In this document: positions 6,617 through 13,432 of the stretch, piece after piece
Layout: the number at the start of each line of letters is the position of its first letter
Position numbering within the stretch: the stretch's first letter is position 1
From: Streptomyces sp. H27-C3
Lineage (GTDB): Bacteria; Actinomycetota; Actinomycetes; Streptomycetales; Streptomycetaceae
Length of the DNA: 64,000 bases
Assembly: GCF_030063415.1 (NCBI RefSeq)
Contig: NZ_JASITA010000014.1
Location: 62,001 to 126,000, forward strand
Direction: 5' to 3'
Program-made: the position numbers and the translations under genes
The notes under the pieces: generated by a model
Database searches by the model: none
The model's input: only the letters and a program-made list of their open reading frames with translations
Told to the model about the DNA's origin: nothing

Positions 6617-6945
6617 CCGTGGTGTCCGAACTCTTCGGCCTCGGTGCTCTTCATCAGCGACAGTTCCCCTGCGTCCCACACGAACTCGTAGTCGTCAGGT
6701 GCCCGGTCCTGGAGGTAGTCGGTGGCCTGGTCGCTCAGTTCACCCTGGCCGACCACTGCCTCCCACGAGTCCTCCGAGGCCGCCGGACCGTTCTGGCGGT
6801 AGTCCTCCAGAGCCTGCTCGTACTCCTCGGGCACCACGAAGCCGTACGAGCCAGCCCGGTCCACGACCCGATGGTTGTTGGTCCAGCCCTGGGAACCCTC
6901 CAGCCAGCACCCAGCGTCAGCGGCAGTGATCTTGGCATCGGACAT
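6613..6945 (-). CDS. Hypothetical acidic protein, 110 aa
   Basis: ATG 6945 is preceded by GAGGAG (seven bases upstream). The product is acidic and aromatic-rich, with GWTNNHRVVDRAGSYGFVVPEEYEQALEDY at residues about 20-50 and a closing DYEFVWDAGELSLMKS. It heads the four-gene overlapping run ending at 5750. It is preceded by a gap carrying tRNA-like element 6. Function unknown. Confidence 0.65.
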   Translation of the reverse strand: MSDAKITAADAGCWLEGSQGWTNNHRVVDRAGSYGFVVPEEYEQALEDYRQNGPAASEDSWEAVVGQGELSDQATDYLQDRAPDDYEFVWDAGELSLMKSTEAEEFGHHG

Positions 6946-7009
6946 GTGTTACTCCTCGTTCGAAGGCAGCCTAAGAGGCCGCACTGACAGCGGTCGTGGA
7001 CAGACGAGA

Positions 7010-7055
7010 GTCCCAGGCCGGAGTCGATCCGGCACCATCGCGGCTGGGCTGGGGC
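7010..7055 (-). ncRNA. tRNA-like element 6
   Basis: GCCCCAG (7055-7049) pairs with CTGGGAC (7016-7010) at six of seven positions. The T-arm is a perfect GCCGG/CCGGC stem with loop ATCGACT. A short 3 bp middle arm is possible. It follows the stop of 7062-7535 through a diverged box (TAGGCATAC, 7064-7056). Confidence 0.55.
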
Positions 7056-7061
7056 GTATGC

Positions 7062-7535
7062 CTAGATGTTGTAAATGGCGAACTTGTGTTTCAGAAGGAG
7101 TGCGCGCAGTTTTTCCTCTTCAACTCCGAGGTCGTCCGCCAGCGCCGTGAACCGAACATCGTGAGGGCGCGGCATGGCTTTCCGCTGCGTCCGAGAGCCT
7201 TGGATTAGGTGACTGGCCTCAACTTGTGACCGAAGTTGAATACCTCGACCGCTCAGCTTTCGATTGATAGTGGCCTGGTTCACGCCGTACTCTCGCGCCA
7301 AGGCAAGGGTCGAAGTACCTGCGGTGTACTTCTTGGCAATCTGTTTGATCTGCCGTTCCTCAAGTCGCACTTGTGGTCTGCGCCGACGCTTTACGAGATC
7401 GACCACGCCGAGGCGGTTGATAACTCGTCGCACCGTAGCTGTCTGTGTCCCGACGAACTGTGCGATGTTGGTGTATGTCCAATCGGTCTCTCGGAACAAC
7501 CGGATGATCTCAACCTCGCGCTCCCACGCATCCAT
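7062..7535 (-). CDS. Putative DNA-binding regulator with two helix-turn-helix motifs
   Basis: 157 residues from ATG 7535, with GGAGG seven bases upstream. Residues about 18-40 (WTYTNIAQFVGTQTATVRRVINRLG) and 68-98 (KYTAGTSTLALAREYGVNQATINRKLSGRG) both look like resolvase/Fis-type helix-turn-helix units; a basic linker RRRRPQVR joins them. A 16 bp perfect palindrome lies just upstream of its ribosome site and could be an autoregulatory operator. It is the best regulator candidate in this arm, but family and target are not known. Confidence 0.65.
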   Translation of the reverse strand: MDAWEREVEIIRLFRETDWTYTNIAQFVGTQTATVRRVINRLGVVDLVKRRRRPQVRLEERQIKQIAKKYTAGTSTLALAREYGVNQATINRKLSGRGIQLRSQVEASHLIQGSRTQRKAMPRPHDVRFTALADDLGVEEEKLRALLLKHKFAIYNI

Positions 7536-7550
7536 GAACTATCCTCCGTA

Positions 7551-7566
7551 GCGAAGCATGCTTCGC
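7551..7566. promoter_or_regulatory. 16 bp perfect palindrome upstream of the HTH gene
   Basis: GCGAAGCATGCTTCGC is a perfect dyad between the stop of 7581-8003 and the ribosome site of 7062-7535. No T-run follows. A repressor operator is the likeliest reading given the adjacent helix-turn-helix gene. Confidence 0.55.
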
Positions 7567-7580
7567 GCAGCCTACTGCGG

Positions 7581-8003
7581 TCAGCGGTAGAACTTCACGT
7601 CCCGGATACGCAGGCTCTCGGCACGGTCCAGAAGGTAGACGGGCAACTTCTCCACACCCTCCACCGATGCCCGTCGCAACCGGTGGACGCCGTCGATCAG
7701 CATGTAACCGGGCTCCTCTCCTTCCCTGGACAGGTCGGCGAAGACCAGCGGCACGCTGAGGTCGGCCTGCGTGCGGGCGTACTCCTCATCGAAGTCACCG
7801 ACCAGGAGCGGGATCGTGTTGCCCTGCCGGGTCTCCTCGGGGCTCTTGTCCACTCCGAGCGAGCGCGCCCAGACGGCAACGTCGATCTCCTGGAGCCGGT
7901 CGGGGCGCGGCACGTCACGGATGATTTTCAGTGCGGCGTCCACGTCGTAGATGAACGGGCCGAAGTGGTAGAACTGGCCCTTCTCCTGCTGGTCGTCCTG
8001 CAT
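7581..8003 (-). CDS. ParB/Srx-like domain protein, 140 aa
   Basis: Starts at ATG 8003; AAAGGAG lies ten bases upstream with a box copy filling the spacer. Residues about 101-124 read MLIDGVHRLRRASVEG then VEKLPVYLL, the D-G-x-H-R-x-x-A and V-P-V pattern of the ParB N-terminal / sulfiredoxin-like fold. No helix-turn-helix follows, so it is not a full partition protein; such short versions occur as phage nucleases or regulators. Nuclease or CTPase activity is unproven. Confidence 0.6.
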   Translation of the reverse strand: MQDDQQEKGQFYHFGPFIYDVDAALKIIRDVPRPDRLQEIDVAVWARSLGVDKSPEETRQGNTIPLLVGDFDEEYARTQADLSVPLVFADLSREGEEPGYMLIDGVHRLRRASVEGVEKLPVYLLDRAESLRIRDVKFYR

Positions 8004-8013
8004 GTCGTACCTA
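8003..8013 (-). promoter_or_regulatory. TAGGTACGACA box, copy 6, between ribosome site and start codon
   Basis: Here the exact box fills the spacer between AAAGGAG and ATG 8003, its last A being the A of the start codon. Binding at this site could directly affect initiation of the ParB-like gene. Confidence 0.6.
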
Positions 8014-8038
8014 TCTCCTTTCGGGGAGGCGTTGGCTG

Positions 8039-8635
8039 TCACGGCTGGGGGAGGCGCGAGTCGAGTGAGTCGAGATCGTTCTGGATGGACCTGATGGCCT
8101 CGTATCCCGCCCGCTTGCAGGCGCCAATGAGGTACTGGTCCAGCTCGGAGTCACCACGACCCATGGAGGGCAGGTCGACCTTGTCCGTGGGCGGCAGCGA
8201 CCCGATGCGGGTGAACGCCTCGACGATCTCCCAGGTCAAGTTCATGCCGCCGCCGGTCAGGGTCAGGCCATACTCCTCGTGCTCCCGTCCGACCTTGACG
8301 AGGCAGAGCGGCAGGTCGTGGATGGCCCTGGCGACATCGTGCTCATCCATGTGCGACGGGAGACGGATCTCCCAGTAGATGGACGACGTCGGTCCCTCGT
8401 CGGCGTAGGTCTTCGCCTCATCCTCGAAGCGCTCGCACTGCTTGTTCCGGCACACGTTGTAGCCGTCGCTCGGCTCCTCGCACCCGTCGCACAGGAAGGA
8501 CTCCCAGCACTCCCAGTGGAGCGCACTGGGCCCGTTTTCCTCGAAGTCTCGCGGGATGTCGCTGAAGGGGAAGTAGATGGTGTTGTTCTCGGCGAAGTGA
8601 CCGAGCTGGTCAACCGGAATACGGGCAACAGGCAT
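8039..8635 (-). CDS. Hypothetical protein, 198 aa, with cysteine motif
   Basis: ATG 8635 is preceded by GGGAG. Residues about 49-69 contain LCDGCEE and CRNKQCERF, a possible four-cysteine zinc site. The rest is mixed, with SIYWEIRLPSHMDEHDVARAIHDLPL and a C-terminal helix ending QNDLDSLDSRLPQP. It is followed, 35 bases later, by the ParB-like gene. Function unknown. Confidence 0.65.
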   Translation of the reverse strand: MPVARIPVDQLGHFAENNTIYFPFSDIPRDFEENGPSALHWECWESFLCDGCEEPSDGYNVCRNKQCERFEDEAKTYADEGPTSSIYWEIRLPSHMDEHDVARAIHDLPLCLVKVGREHEEYGLTLTGGGMNLTWEIVEAFTRIGSLPPTDKVDLPSMGRGDSELDQYLIGACKRAGYEAIRSIQNDLDSLDSRLPQP

Positions 8636-8683
8636 GGCTCTCCCTAGTAGAGGACAGGCAGGAAATAGGTAGGCAGACAGAGT

Positions 8684-8694
8684 TGTCGTACCTA
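8684..8694 (-). promoter_or_regulatory. TAGGTACGACA box, copy 7
   Basis: Exact copy in the leader of 8039-8635, here downstream of tRNA-like element 7. The box and following bases can fold (GACA-ACTC-TGTC inside TAGG/CCTA). Confidence 0.6.
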
Positions 8695-8700
8695 CTGTGT

Positions 8701-8743
8701 GCCCCGCGCCGGATTCGAACCGGTCGTTTTCTCCCCACGAGGC
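8701..8743 (-). ncRNA. tRNA-like element 7
   Basis: GCCTCGT (8743-8737) pairs with GCGGGGC (8707-8701) including G-T pairs. The T-arm is CCGG-TTCGAAT-CCGG, directly abutting the acceptor strand. The middle part is only 12 bases. At 43 bases this is the shortest member. Confidence 0.55.
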
Positions 8744-8782
8744 TTTCGCTGTCAGGCGTTGCAGTACAAGCTCCGGCTCCCG

Positions 8783-9097
8783 TCAGACCAAGGGGGCAGT
8801 GAACTTGAACGTCTTGATCACTTGACGGCTCTTCCCCGTGTGCTTCGGGGGCGTGCGGTACAGATGCACCGTGGTTCCATCTACAACCAGGTCTCCACTC
8901 CAGGTGAAGTCCATGGTGAAGAATTTGCGCCCTTGACTAGCCCAAGGCTTTGAGGGGCGGAGAGTCATTCCCGACTCCGTCACCTGGTCCACGAGGGCAT
9001 CACGGCTGTCCATGATGTAATCGTGGTCAGTAATCCTGACCTTCCAACCGGATTGGATACTGTCCTTCAGCTCCTGCGTCGGAGACTTCTCTTCCAT
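8783..9097 (-). CDS. Hypothetical protein, 104 aa
   Basis: ATG 9097 is preceded by AAGGAAG. After a charged start (MEEKSPTQELKDSIQSG) the protein is beta-rich: WKVRITDHDYIMDS, KFFTMDFTWSGDLVVDGTTVHLYR, QVIKTFKFTAPLV. It could be a small beta-barrel. No motif recognised. Confidence 0.65.
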   Translation of the reverse strand: MEEKSPTQELKDSIQSGWKVRITDHDYIMDSRDALVDQVTESGMTLRPSKPWASQGRKFFTMDFTWSGDLVVDGTTVHLYRTPPKHTGKSRQVIKTFKFTAPLV

Positions 9098-9132
9098 GAT
9101 TTTTCTTCCTTGTGATAGTGCAGGGCTAGTGG

Positions 9133-9402
9133 TCAGTTCACCGAGATGTTGCCGTGGGAGTTCAGGTAAACCGTGGCATACCAGCGGCGGTTGCTATACG
9201 GGTCAGGGCCGACCACCGTCAGCTTGTCCCCCTCAGGAAGCTTGTCCCCCTTGATGGTGGCGTTACTCGGGCCGAGATTTATTGCAGACGTACGGTCGAA
9301 CGTCACCGACGCCGAGTCCTCCTTGAGAGCACGCTTCAGAGCAGCCTTCGTCGGGATTCGCTTGCCCTGAGCGTCGGACGCACCGACGTTGATGAATGAC
9401 AT
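9133..9402 (-). CDS. Small hypothetical protein, 89 aa
   Basis: ATG 9402 is chosen because GGGG(T)GGG lies just upstream; the longer frame crosses element 8 and is not credible. The product starts MSFINVGASDAQGKR and has a helix IPTKAALKRALKE followed by beta strands (SVTFDRTSAIN; KLTVVGPDPYSNRRWYATVYLN), a plausible small SH3- or OB-like barrel. Function unknown. Confidence 0.6.
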   Translation of the reverse strand: MSFINVGASDAQGKRIPTKAALKRALKEDSASVTFDRTSAINLGPSNATIKGDKLPEGDKLTVVGPDPYSNRRWYATVYLNSHGNISVN

Positions 9403-9452
9403 TCCCACCCCTTGATGTGTGCACCGAAACATGGGCCGGTGCGTACCCGAGT

Positions 9453-9502
9453 GCCACCCGCTCTCCCTTGACAGAGATACCGGACTGATCCGGGGCGGGG
9501 GC
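9453..9502 (-). ncRNA. Three-way-junction element 8
   Basis: GCCCCCGC pairs with GCGGGTGGC (one bulged base). Inside are CCGGA-TCAG-TCCGG (like the middle hairpin of element 1) and a TCTC/GAGA hairpin. The last loop is not TTCGA-like, so this member is diverged. Confidence 0.45.
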
Positions 9503-9507
9503 GAAAT

Positions 9508-9518
9508 TGTCGTAACTA
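9508..9518 (-). promoter_or_regulatory. Box variant TAGTTACGACA, copy 8
   Basis: One mismatch from the consensus, five bases before element 8 and 15 bases after the stop of 9533-10102. Confidence 0.5.
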
Positions 9519-9532
9519 GGTCTTTTTCCCGA

Positions 9533-10102
9533 TCAGGTTTTGACTGGTTGAGCGCAGTACGCCATCGCGTCGCGCGCCACACCGACTGCGTATTCGAAGC
9601 CGATCAGTCCACAGCATGAATCGCCGTTGAATTCCCATGTGTCACGTTCATCTCCCTCGTCACTCGTCCAGTGCACCGGACGCTCCACTATGTATTCGTA
9701 GACATCACCGTCCGCCCAGGACTGATACTCCTCGACAGAGGAAGCAATGTAAGCGGCCGGATCTGTCAAGCCCTCGATCTGTACCGTCTCCGGAAAGATG
9801 TACCACAAGGAAACAGGGCCACGCTCCGGGGTGTGCAGATAGGAGATGCCGCCACGCTGTGCTACATATCGGGCAAAGATTCTGACGGCCACATCCCCGG
9901 CGTATCTGCGGTTGAGCCTCGCCCACCAGTCGCTAAGTTCATCGCCGGGGGATTCCACGTCCAGATAGGTGGAACCGGGTACCGTCACCACGCTGACTAT
10001 CTGGTCATACTCTGTGCGCAGATTTTGCGCGTCACAATCGACAAGAAGGCGAACCCGACGCTTTTTGTCGTCGCTGTAAAAGATCTCAACGGAATCGGAC
10101 AC
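9533..10102 (-). CDS. Hypothetical protein, 189 aa
   Basis: The product begins MSDSVEIFYSDDKKRRVRLL. ATG 10102 has only a weak GAGG upstream. It is beta-rich in the first half and aromatic (YIFPETVQIEGL, SWADGDVYEYIVERPVHW). The end contains NGDSCCGLIGFEYAV. No membrane segment or motif recognised. It lies between structured gaps. Confidence 0.6.
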   Translation of the reverse strand: MSDSVEIFYSDDKKRRVRLLVDCDAQNLRTEYDQIVSVVTVPGSTYLDVESPGDELSDWWARLNRRYAGDVAVRIFARYVAQRGGISYLHTPERGPVSLWYIFPETVQIEGLTDPAAYIASSVEEYQSWADGDVYEYIVERPVHWTSDEGDERDTWEFNGDSCCGLIGFEYAVGVARDAMAYCAQPVKT

Positions 10103-10188
10103 GTGGCAACCTCATTCTGGCAGGAGGAGACCCTCTGGCCCCTCCACATGGCGGAGTCAGAGTCTGGTCAGTGTCGCTCTGAATCAGT

Positions 10189-10213
10189 TACCTGGCGCTG
10201 TCGTACCCAGGTA
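10189..10213 (-). promoter_or_regulatory. Hairpin enclosing box variant TGGGTACGACA, copy 9
   Basis: TACCTGG and CCAGGTA form a perfect 7 bp stem whose strands overlap the box (10209-10199). It lies between the stop of 10220-10834 and gene 9533-10102. A full tRNA-like fold was not found here. Confidence 0.45.
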
Positions 10214-10219
10214 GACCGG

Positions 10220-10834
10220 TCAGGCGCAGTAGAGGCAGTTGCACTCGAAGGTTTCGTGCGAGCACGGTTCGCCTTCGCCCTGGTCCTCGCAGGGACGGCC
10301 GTTGTCGGCTTGGCACGGAGCCTCGCCGTGGCAGGGAGAGAAGGGCGGGCACGAGATCGGATCGTCGCCGTTGCTGGCCTGGTAGTCAGCCATGGACGGG
10401 TCGTCCTCGCGCCGGACCCGCCGCCACGTCCCACCGCAGTGCAGACAGTCCTCCTCCAGCGGAGTGTCACCGCTCTGGAAGTTGTGACCGAAGCTGGACC
10501 AGCAGCCGAAGATGACGGGCACGATCGTGTCGGCGTACGCCTCCAGAGCACAGAGCATCAGCCGCAGATCACCGACTCGGGTGTCCGCCTCGAAGTCGTC
10601 AGGGTCGCGGCCGTCGAGCTTGCTCCGCTCCCGGATGATGTCGATCTGGAGCTGTTCGGGGCACCGGCCGGTCGTCGCCAGGGTGGCGAAGTCGATTCCC
10701 TCGCCCATGGAGGCGTACCAGGATGCGATCGTCTGGGCAGCCTGGTCGGAGATGACCTCACCCTCGTCGTCCCACTTCTGGGACTCCGCGAGAGCTTCGG
10801 GCTCGGAGAGATGACGGACTTCGAATGTGCGCAC
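10220..10834 (-). CDS. Hypothetical cysteine-rich protein, 204 aa
   Basis: Starts at GTG 10834 with AAGGAG six bases upstream. The N-terminal two thirds look helical. The C-terminal third is cysteine-rich: CLHCGGTW, CPPFSPCHGEAPC, CEDQ, CSHETFECNCLYC, enough for two or more zinc sites. Multiple metal-binding knuckles suggest nucleic-acid or protein binding. No family recognised. Confidence 0.65.
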   Translation of the reverse strand: MRTFEVRHLSEPEALAESQKWDDEGEVISDQAAQTIASWYASMGEGIDFATLATTGRCPEQLQIDIIRERSKLDGRDPDDFEADTRVGDLRLMLCALEAYADTIVPVIFGCWSSFGHNFQSGDTPLEEDCLHCGGTWRRVRREDDPSMADYQASNGDDPISCPPFSPCHGEAPCQADNGRPCEDQGEGEPCSHETFECNCLYCA

Positions 10835-10870
10835 TCTGATCTCCTTCTAGATGTCATGGATGCGCATAGG

Positions 10871-10881
10871 TGTCGTACCTA
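10871..10881 (-). promoter_or_regulatory. TAGGTACGACA box, copy 10
   Basis: Exact copy in the leader of 10220-10834, just after tRNA-like element 10. With the following CCTA it can form the hairpin TAGGT-ACGAC-ACCTA. Confidence 0.6.
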
Positions 10882-10886
10882 GCGCG

Positions 10887-10938
10887 TGGTGGACCGTGGG
10901 GAATCGAACCCCTGCCCTTTCGGGTAACCACTCAGCCC
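10887..10938 (-). ncRNA. tRNA-like element 10, ends in CCA
   Basis: GGGCTG pairs with CGGTCC (with G-T pairs). A hairpin CCC-GAAA-GGG and a T-arm GGGG-TTCGATT-CCCC follow, and the 3' end is ACCA. A GTGGTTA stretch recalls a D-loop, making this the closest to a degraded true tRNA. Total 52 bases. Confidence 0.6.
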
Positions 10939-10951
10939 AGCGCTTACGGCG

Positions 10952-11191
10952 CTACTCGTTGGTGTCGAGCAATACTTCTTCCGTGACCGTGTTGACCACC
11001 AGCGCCTCCACACCCGAAACCGCCGCCGCACGAGCGGAGTCCATGGCGTAGTCCTTCGAGTCCGTGAACTCCATCTCACGACCGAGGGTGTAGCTGCCCG
11101 TGCTGGATTTGAGCACGGCGAACTTCTCGGATGCCTGCTCTACGGCGTCGTATACCTCCGGCGCCACGTAGTACTCGCGATAGCTCTTCAT
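10952..11191 (-). CDS. Small hypothetical protein, 79 aa
   Basis: ATG 11191; no strong GGAGG is present, the nearest purine-rich sequence being AGGGG further upstream. The product starts MKSYREYYVAPEVYDAVEQA and has a helix DSARAAAVSGVEALVV followed by a strand. It ends four bases before the start of element 10. Function unknown. Confidence 0.6.
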   Translation of the reverse strand: MKSYREYYVAPEVYDAVEQASEKFAVLKSSTGSYTLGREMEFTDSKDYAMDSARAAAVSGVEALVVNTVTEEVLLDTNE

Positions 11192-11242
11192 TCTTGCCGA
11201 CCCCTGTTCTGCACTAAATCCAGACGACTCGGTTCTGCTCGT

Positions 11243-11530
11243 TTACCTTTCGCATGACTCAGCGTGGAGTGCGCACCGGGTTTGCGCTTCCTTCAGCTCC
11301 GTCAGCTCAAGGCACACGAGATTGGACACCGGAAGGCTTCCCGGCTTGTAGACCCATCCCGTGTATTGCCAAGCCGGGGACTTGAGGACACCGTCCGGCT
11401 CGAAGTAGGGAAGACGCGGAGTGATTGTGCCGACCACGACGTAGCGGACACCGTCGATAGTGGTCTCCCACTCTCTGTTGCCGTCCCAGCCCTCCGACGA
11501 CGTCAGGTCCTTCTCAAACCACTCAGCCAC
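11243..11530 (-). CDS. Small hypothetical protein, 95 aa
   Basis: The start is placed at GTG 11530 inside the end of the upstream gene (GTGGCTGA), with GGGG five bases before it. The product starts VAEWFEKDLTSSEGWDG and is beta-rich: WETTIDGVRYVVVGTI, AWQYTGWVYKPG, VSNLVCLELTELK. The 51 bp between it and 10952-11191 hold nothing recognisable. Coupled to 11523-12029. Function unknown. Confidence 0.55.
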   Translation of the reverse strand: MAEWFEKDLTSSEGWDGNREWETTIDGVRYVVVGTITPRLPYFEPDGVLKSPAWQYTGWVYKPGSLPVSNLVCLELTELKEAQTRCALHAESCER

Positions 11531-12029
11531 GGTCGCCCCGGTTCTGCCAGAATGCTTCGCTGGCGTACGCCTTCCGATCGTGGTCGTCGAGGCTGTCCAC
11601 CCACTCGTTGCACTCGCCCTTGAACTCTTCGTACGTGGAGATCGTGATGGCACCCTTGCCGTAGTCGTAGACACTCAGAGATTCGACAGGCACGGAGTCA
11701 CTGGCGTCGCCGAAGACCTCGATACGTGAGCCGTGCTGCCAGACGAATCGGATTCCCGAGGCGTGCTCGTACACGAGCTCCTCGCTCAACTGCCCGCTGG
11801 CCAGAGCCTCCAACGCTGCATCGTCGAACTCCTCCAGGACCTCGAAGGCCGGGTCCTTCGGACCATCCTCGGAGCCGTTGGTGAACTCCTCACGCTTGCT
11901 GCGCATGTGGTCGGCGCACAGGTTCTTTTCGGCCTCTCGCCTCTCGCCGTCGGAGAGAGTCCAGGCGAAGGCAATGCGGGCAACGGCTGGAGTCTCGTCA
12001 TCACAGAACTGGCAGAGCTTCACAGTCAT
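11523..12029 (-). CDS. Hypothetical protein with N-terminal zinc-like motif, 168 aa
   Basis: The product starts MTVKLCQFCDDETPAVARI; about 30 residues later comes CADHM, so C-x2-C plus C-x2-H suggests a treble-clef or zinc-finger start. The rest is acidic with helix LEEFDDAALEALASGQL and a beta part (SGIRFVWQHGSRIEVFG). First gene of a coupled pair with 11243-11530. Function unknown. Confidence 0.6.
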   Translation of the reverse strand: MTVKLCQFCDDETPAVARIAFAWTLSDGERREAEKNLCADHMRSKREEFTNGSEDGPKDPAFEVLEEFDDAALEALASGQLSEELVYEHASGIRFVWQHGSRIEVFGDASDSVPVESLSVYDYGKGAITISTYEEFKGECNEWVDSLDDHDRKAYASEAFWQNRGDRG

Positions 12030-12046
12030 GAAGTGGGTCCTTACTT

Positions 12047-12340
12047 TCAGATGCGGTCGAGCGGAGCGGTGACCATGCGGCGGCCGTCGTAGTCGATGGT
12101 GCCGGGCCCATCCCGGGGGTCGCTCACGTAGTAGACGTACAGCTCGTGAGGGAAGCTCCCGGACCCGGCGGACACCGACATCGATCCCTCACGGAATCCG
12201 TAGGTGAACTGGATGCCCTGGTACTCCTCACGGACGTAGCCGTACGAGACCGGACCGTCGAGCTTCTGGATGATCGGCGAAACGCCGGGGACATTGATCT
12301 GGACGAAGCTGAACACTTGCTCGTCGAGAGGCTGGGGCAT
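12047..12340 (-). CDS. Hypothetical beta-rich protein, 97 aa; first gene of the leftward arm
   Basis: ATG 12340 follows GGAGG by seven bases; the longer frame upstream crosses tRNA-like element 11. The product (MPQPLDEQVFSFVQINVPG at the start) is beta-rich with repeated aromatic residues (YGYVREEYQGIQFTYGF; HELYVYYVSDPR). It is the promoter-proximal gene of the left arm. No family recognised. Confidence 0.6.
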   Translation of the reverse strand: MPQPLDEQVFSFVQINVPGVSPIIQKLDGPVSYGYVREEYQGIQFTYGFREGSMSVSAGSGSFPHELYVYYVSDPRDGPGTIDYDGRRMVTAPLDRI

Positions 12341-12382
12341 GGTGGTCCCTCCAATCGGATAGTGACGGGAAAGCTGATGAGT

Positions 12383-12432
12383 ACCCGGCAGCGGATTGCG
12401 CACCGCTACACCCTGTAAATCCCGGGCCGGGC
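12383..12432 (-). ncRNA. tRNA-like element 11
   Basis: GCCCGGC (12432-12426) pairs with GCCGGGT (12389-12383), the same two strands as element 5. The middle is CCC-GGGATTTACA-GGG. The T-like arm is AGCGG/CCGCT with an 8-base loop TGCGCAAT. Homologous to elements 4 and 5. Confidence 0.6.
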
Positions 12433-13013
12433 CCAAAGTTTGTGTGGTTCCTCGCACTCGGTGTTCTTATGGTTACGGTCAACATGCGAGAGAACCGATA
12501 TCCGCGCCGTCAGACAGCCTCTGTCGCCGTTGGTGTCGCTTCACAGCGATAACGCAGACGAGCTACCTAGGTGTCGTAAACGCGGTTTCTTTTGCGACGG
12601 TTGCTGTACCCCTACCCCTGCCCTGTCACCTATTGCGTCGCCGCATCGGTCTCGAACACTAGGGGGCGGTTGTCATGCTCGCTCGCTCCGGCTCGGGTCA
12701 GATTTCTGACCTCTCCTTCATCGCTCGCGGCACGTCTCCACCGTCGGCCGAATCGCTTGTGAGGCGAATCGGACTTTTCTGCCTTCCACGCAACCCTGGC
12801 ACTGCTAGGTGGGATACACCCTGCCCGCAGGAACTCGGATTGGAGTCCAGCTTTTATATGCACTTCTCAAGGAACGTTCGCAGAATTCACCTGTGACATA
12901 CGCGCCTCCGACCGTCGCACTGACCAGCCTTCTGCACGGCTCCAGATGAGCCCCACCCGATTCGGACCGTAAGGCCCGCCCCGGTTACTGCTGCTGCGCC
13001 TAACCCTAGCCCA

Positions 13014-13432
13014 ACTGTCTGCGGGTTGTAAACCCCCAGTCAGTTCACCTAAGTCGGTAAGCAGTTTCCAGCTCTACCAGCCCGGTTCCCGCTTGCCTTG
13101 GCCTTACTCTACCACACTGTCTCGTGAGGCGAACCCCCGGTCAGTGCTTTTGGTGCTAACCCCCTTGCGACTTGCGCCAACCTGGCCGCTTGTCGTTCGG
13201 TGGTCCGACCTTACCACACTGTCTAGGGGTTGGAACCCTTGGTCAGTCCAGTAAGTGCACCGCCCCTTTCTCGCGCTTCTCGAAAGCCTTCACCCGACGT
13301 CATGCGGGTTACTCCGGCCCCTGTGACTTGCGCCTTTCTGGGGTGCCCCTCCCCCTCCGCCGTAGTGGCCGGTTGGGGTGGAACGAGGACGACATTACGG
13401 CGGTGTCTCCCCATCGTCAACCCCCGGTCAGT
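13014..13432. repeat. Four dyad repeats ACTGTCT...GGTCAGT, 102 bp period
   Basis: Copies at 13014-13044, 13116-13145, 13218-13247 and a diverged one at 13403-13432. Each runs from ACTGTCT (GTGTCT in the last) to (G/A)GTCAGT and has an AACCC core; copies 1 and 3 are internally symmetric (GGGTT/AACCC). The first three starts are exactly 102 bp apart, and the spacers share ACCAC before the repeat, so the whole 102 bp unit is duplicated. Iteron-like. Confidence 0.65.

Noticed and set aside
1139..10881. Ordinary sigma-70-type promoters at each box
   Set aside because: No -35 hexamer recurs at a fixed distance upstream, so a standard promoter is not supported, though a phage-specific one remains possible.
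3065..12432. Complete tRNA genes in the left arm (T-arm sequences such as GGTTCGAATCC)
   Set aside because: All candidates are 43-52 nt, with no D-arm and no standard anticodon stem and loop, so they cannot be ordinary tRNAs.
13014..13432. CRISPR array
   Set aside because: Only four repeats with unequal, partly similar spacers, dyad-symmetric and with no cas genes.
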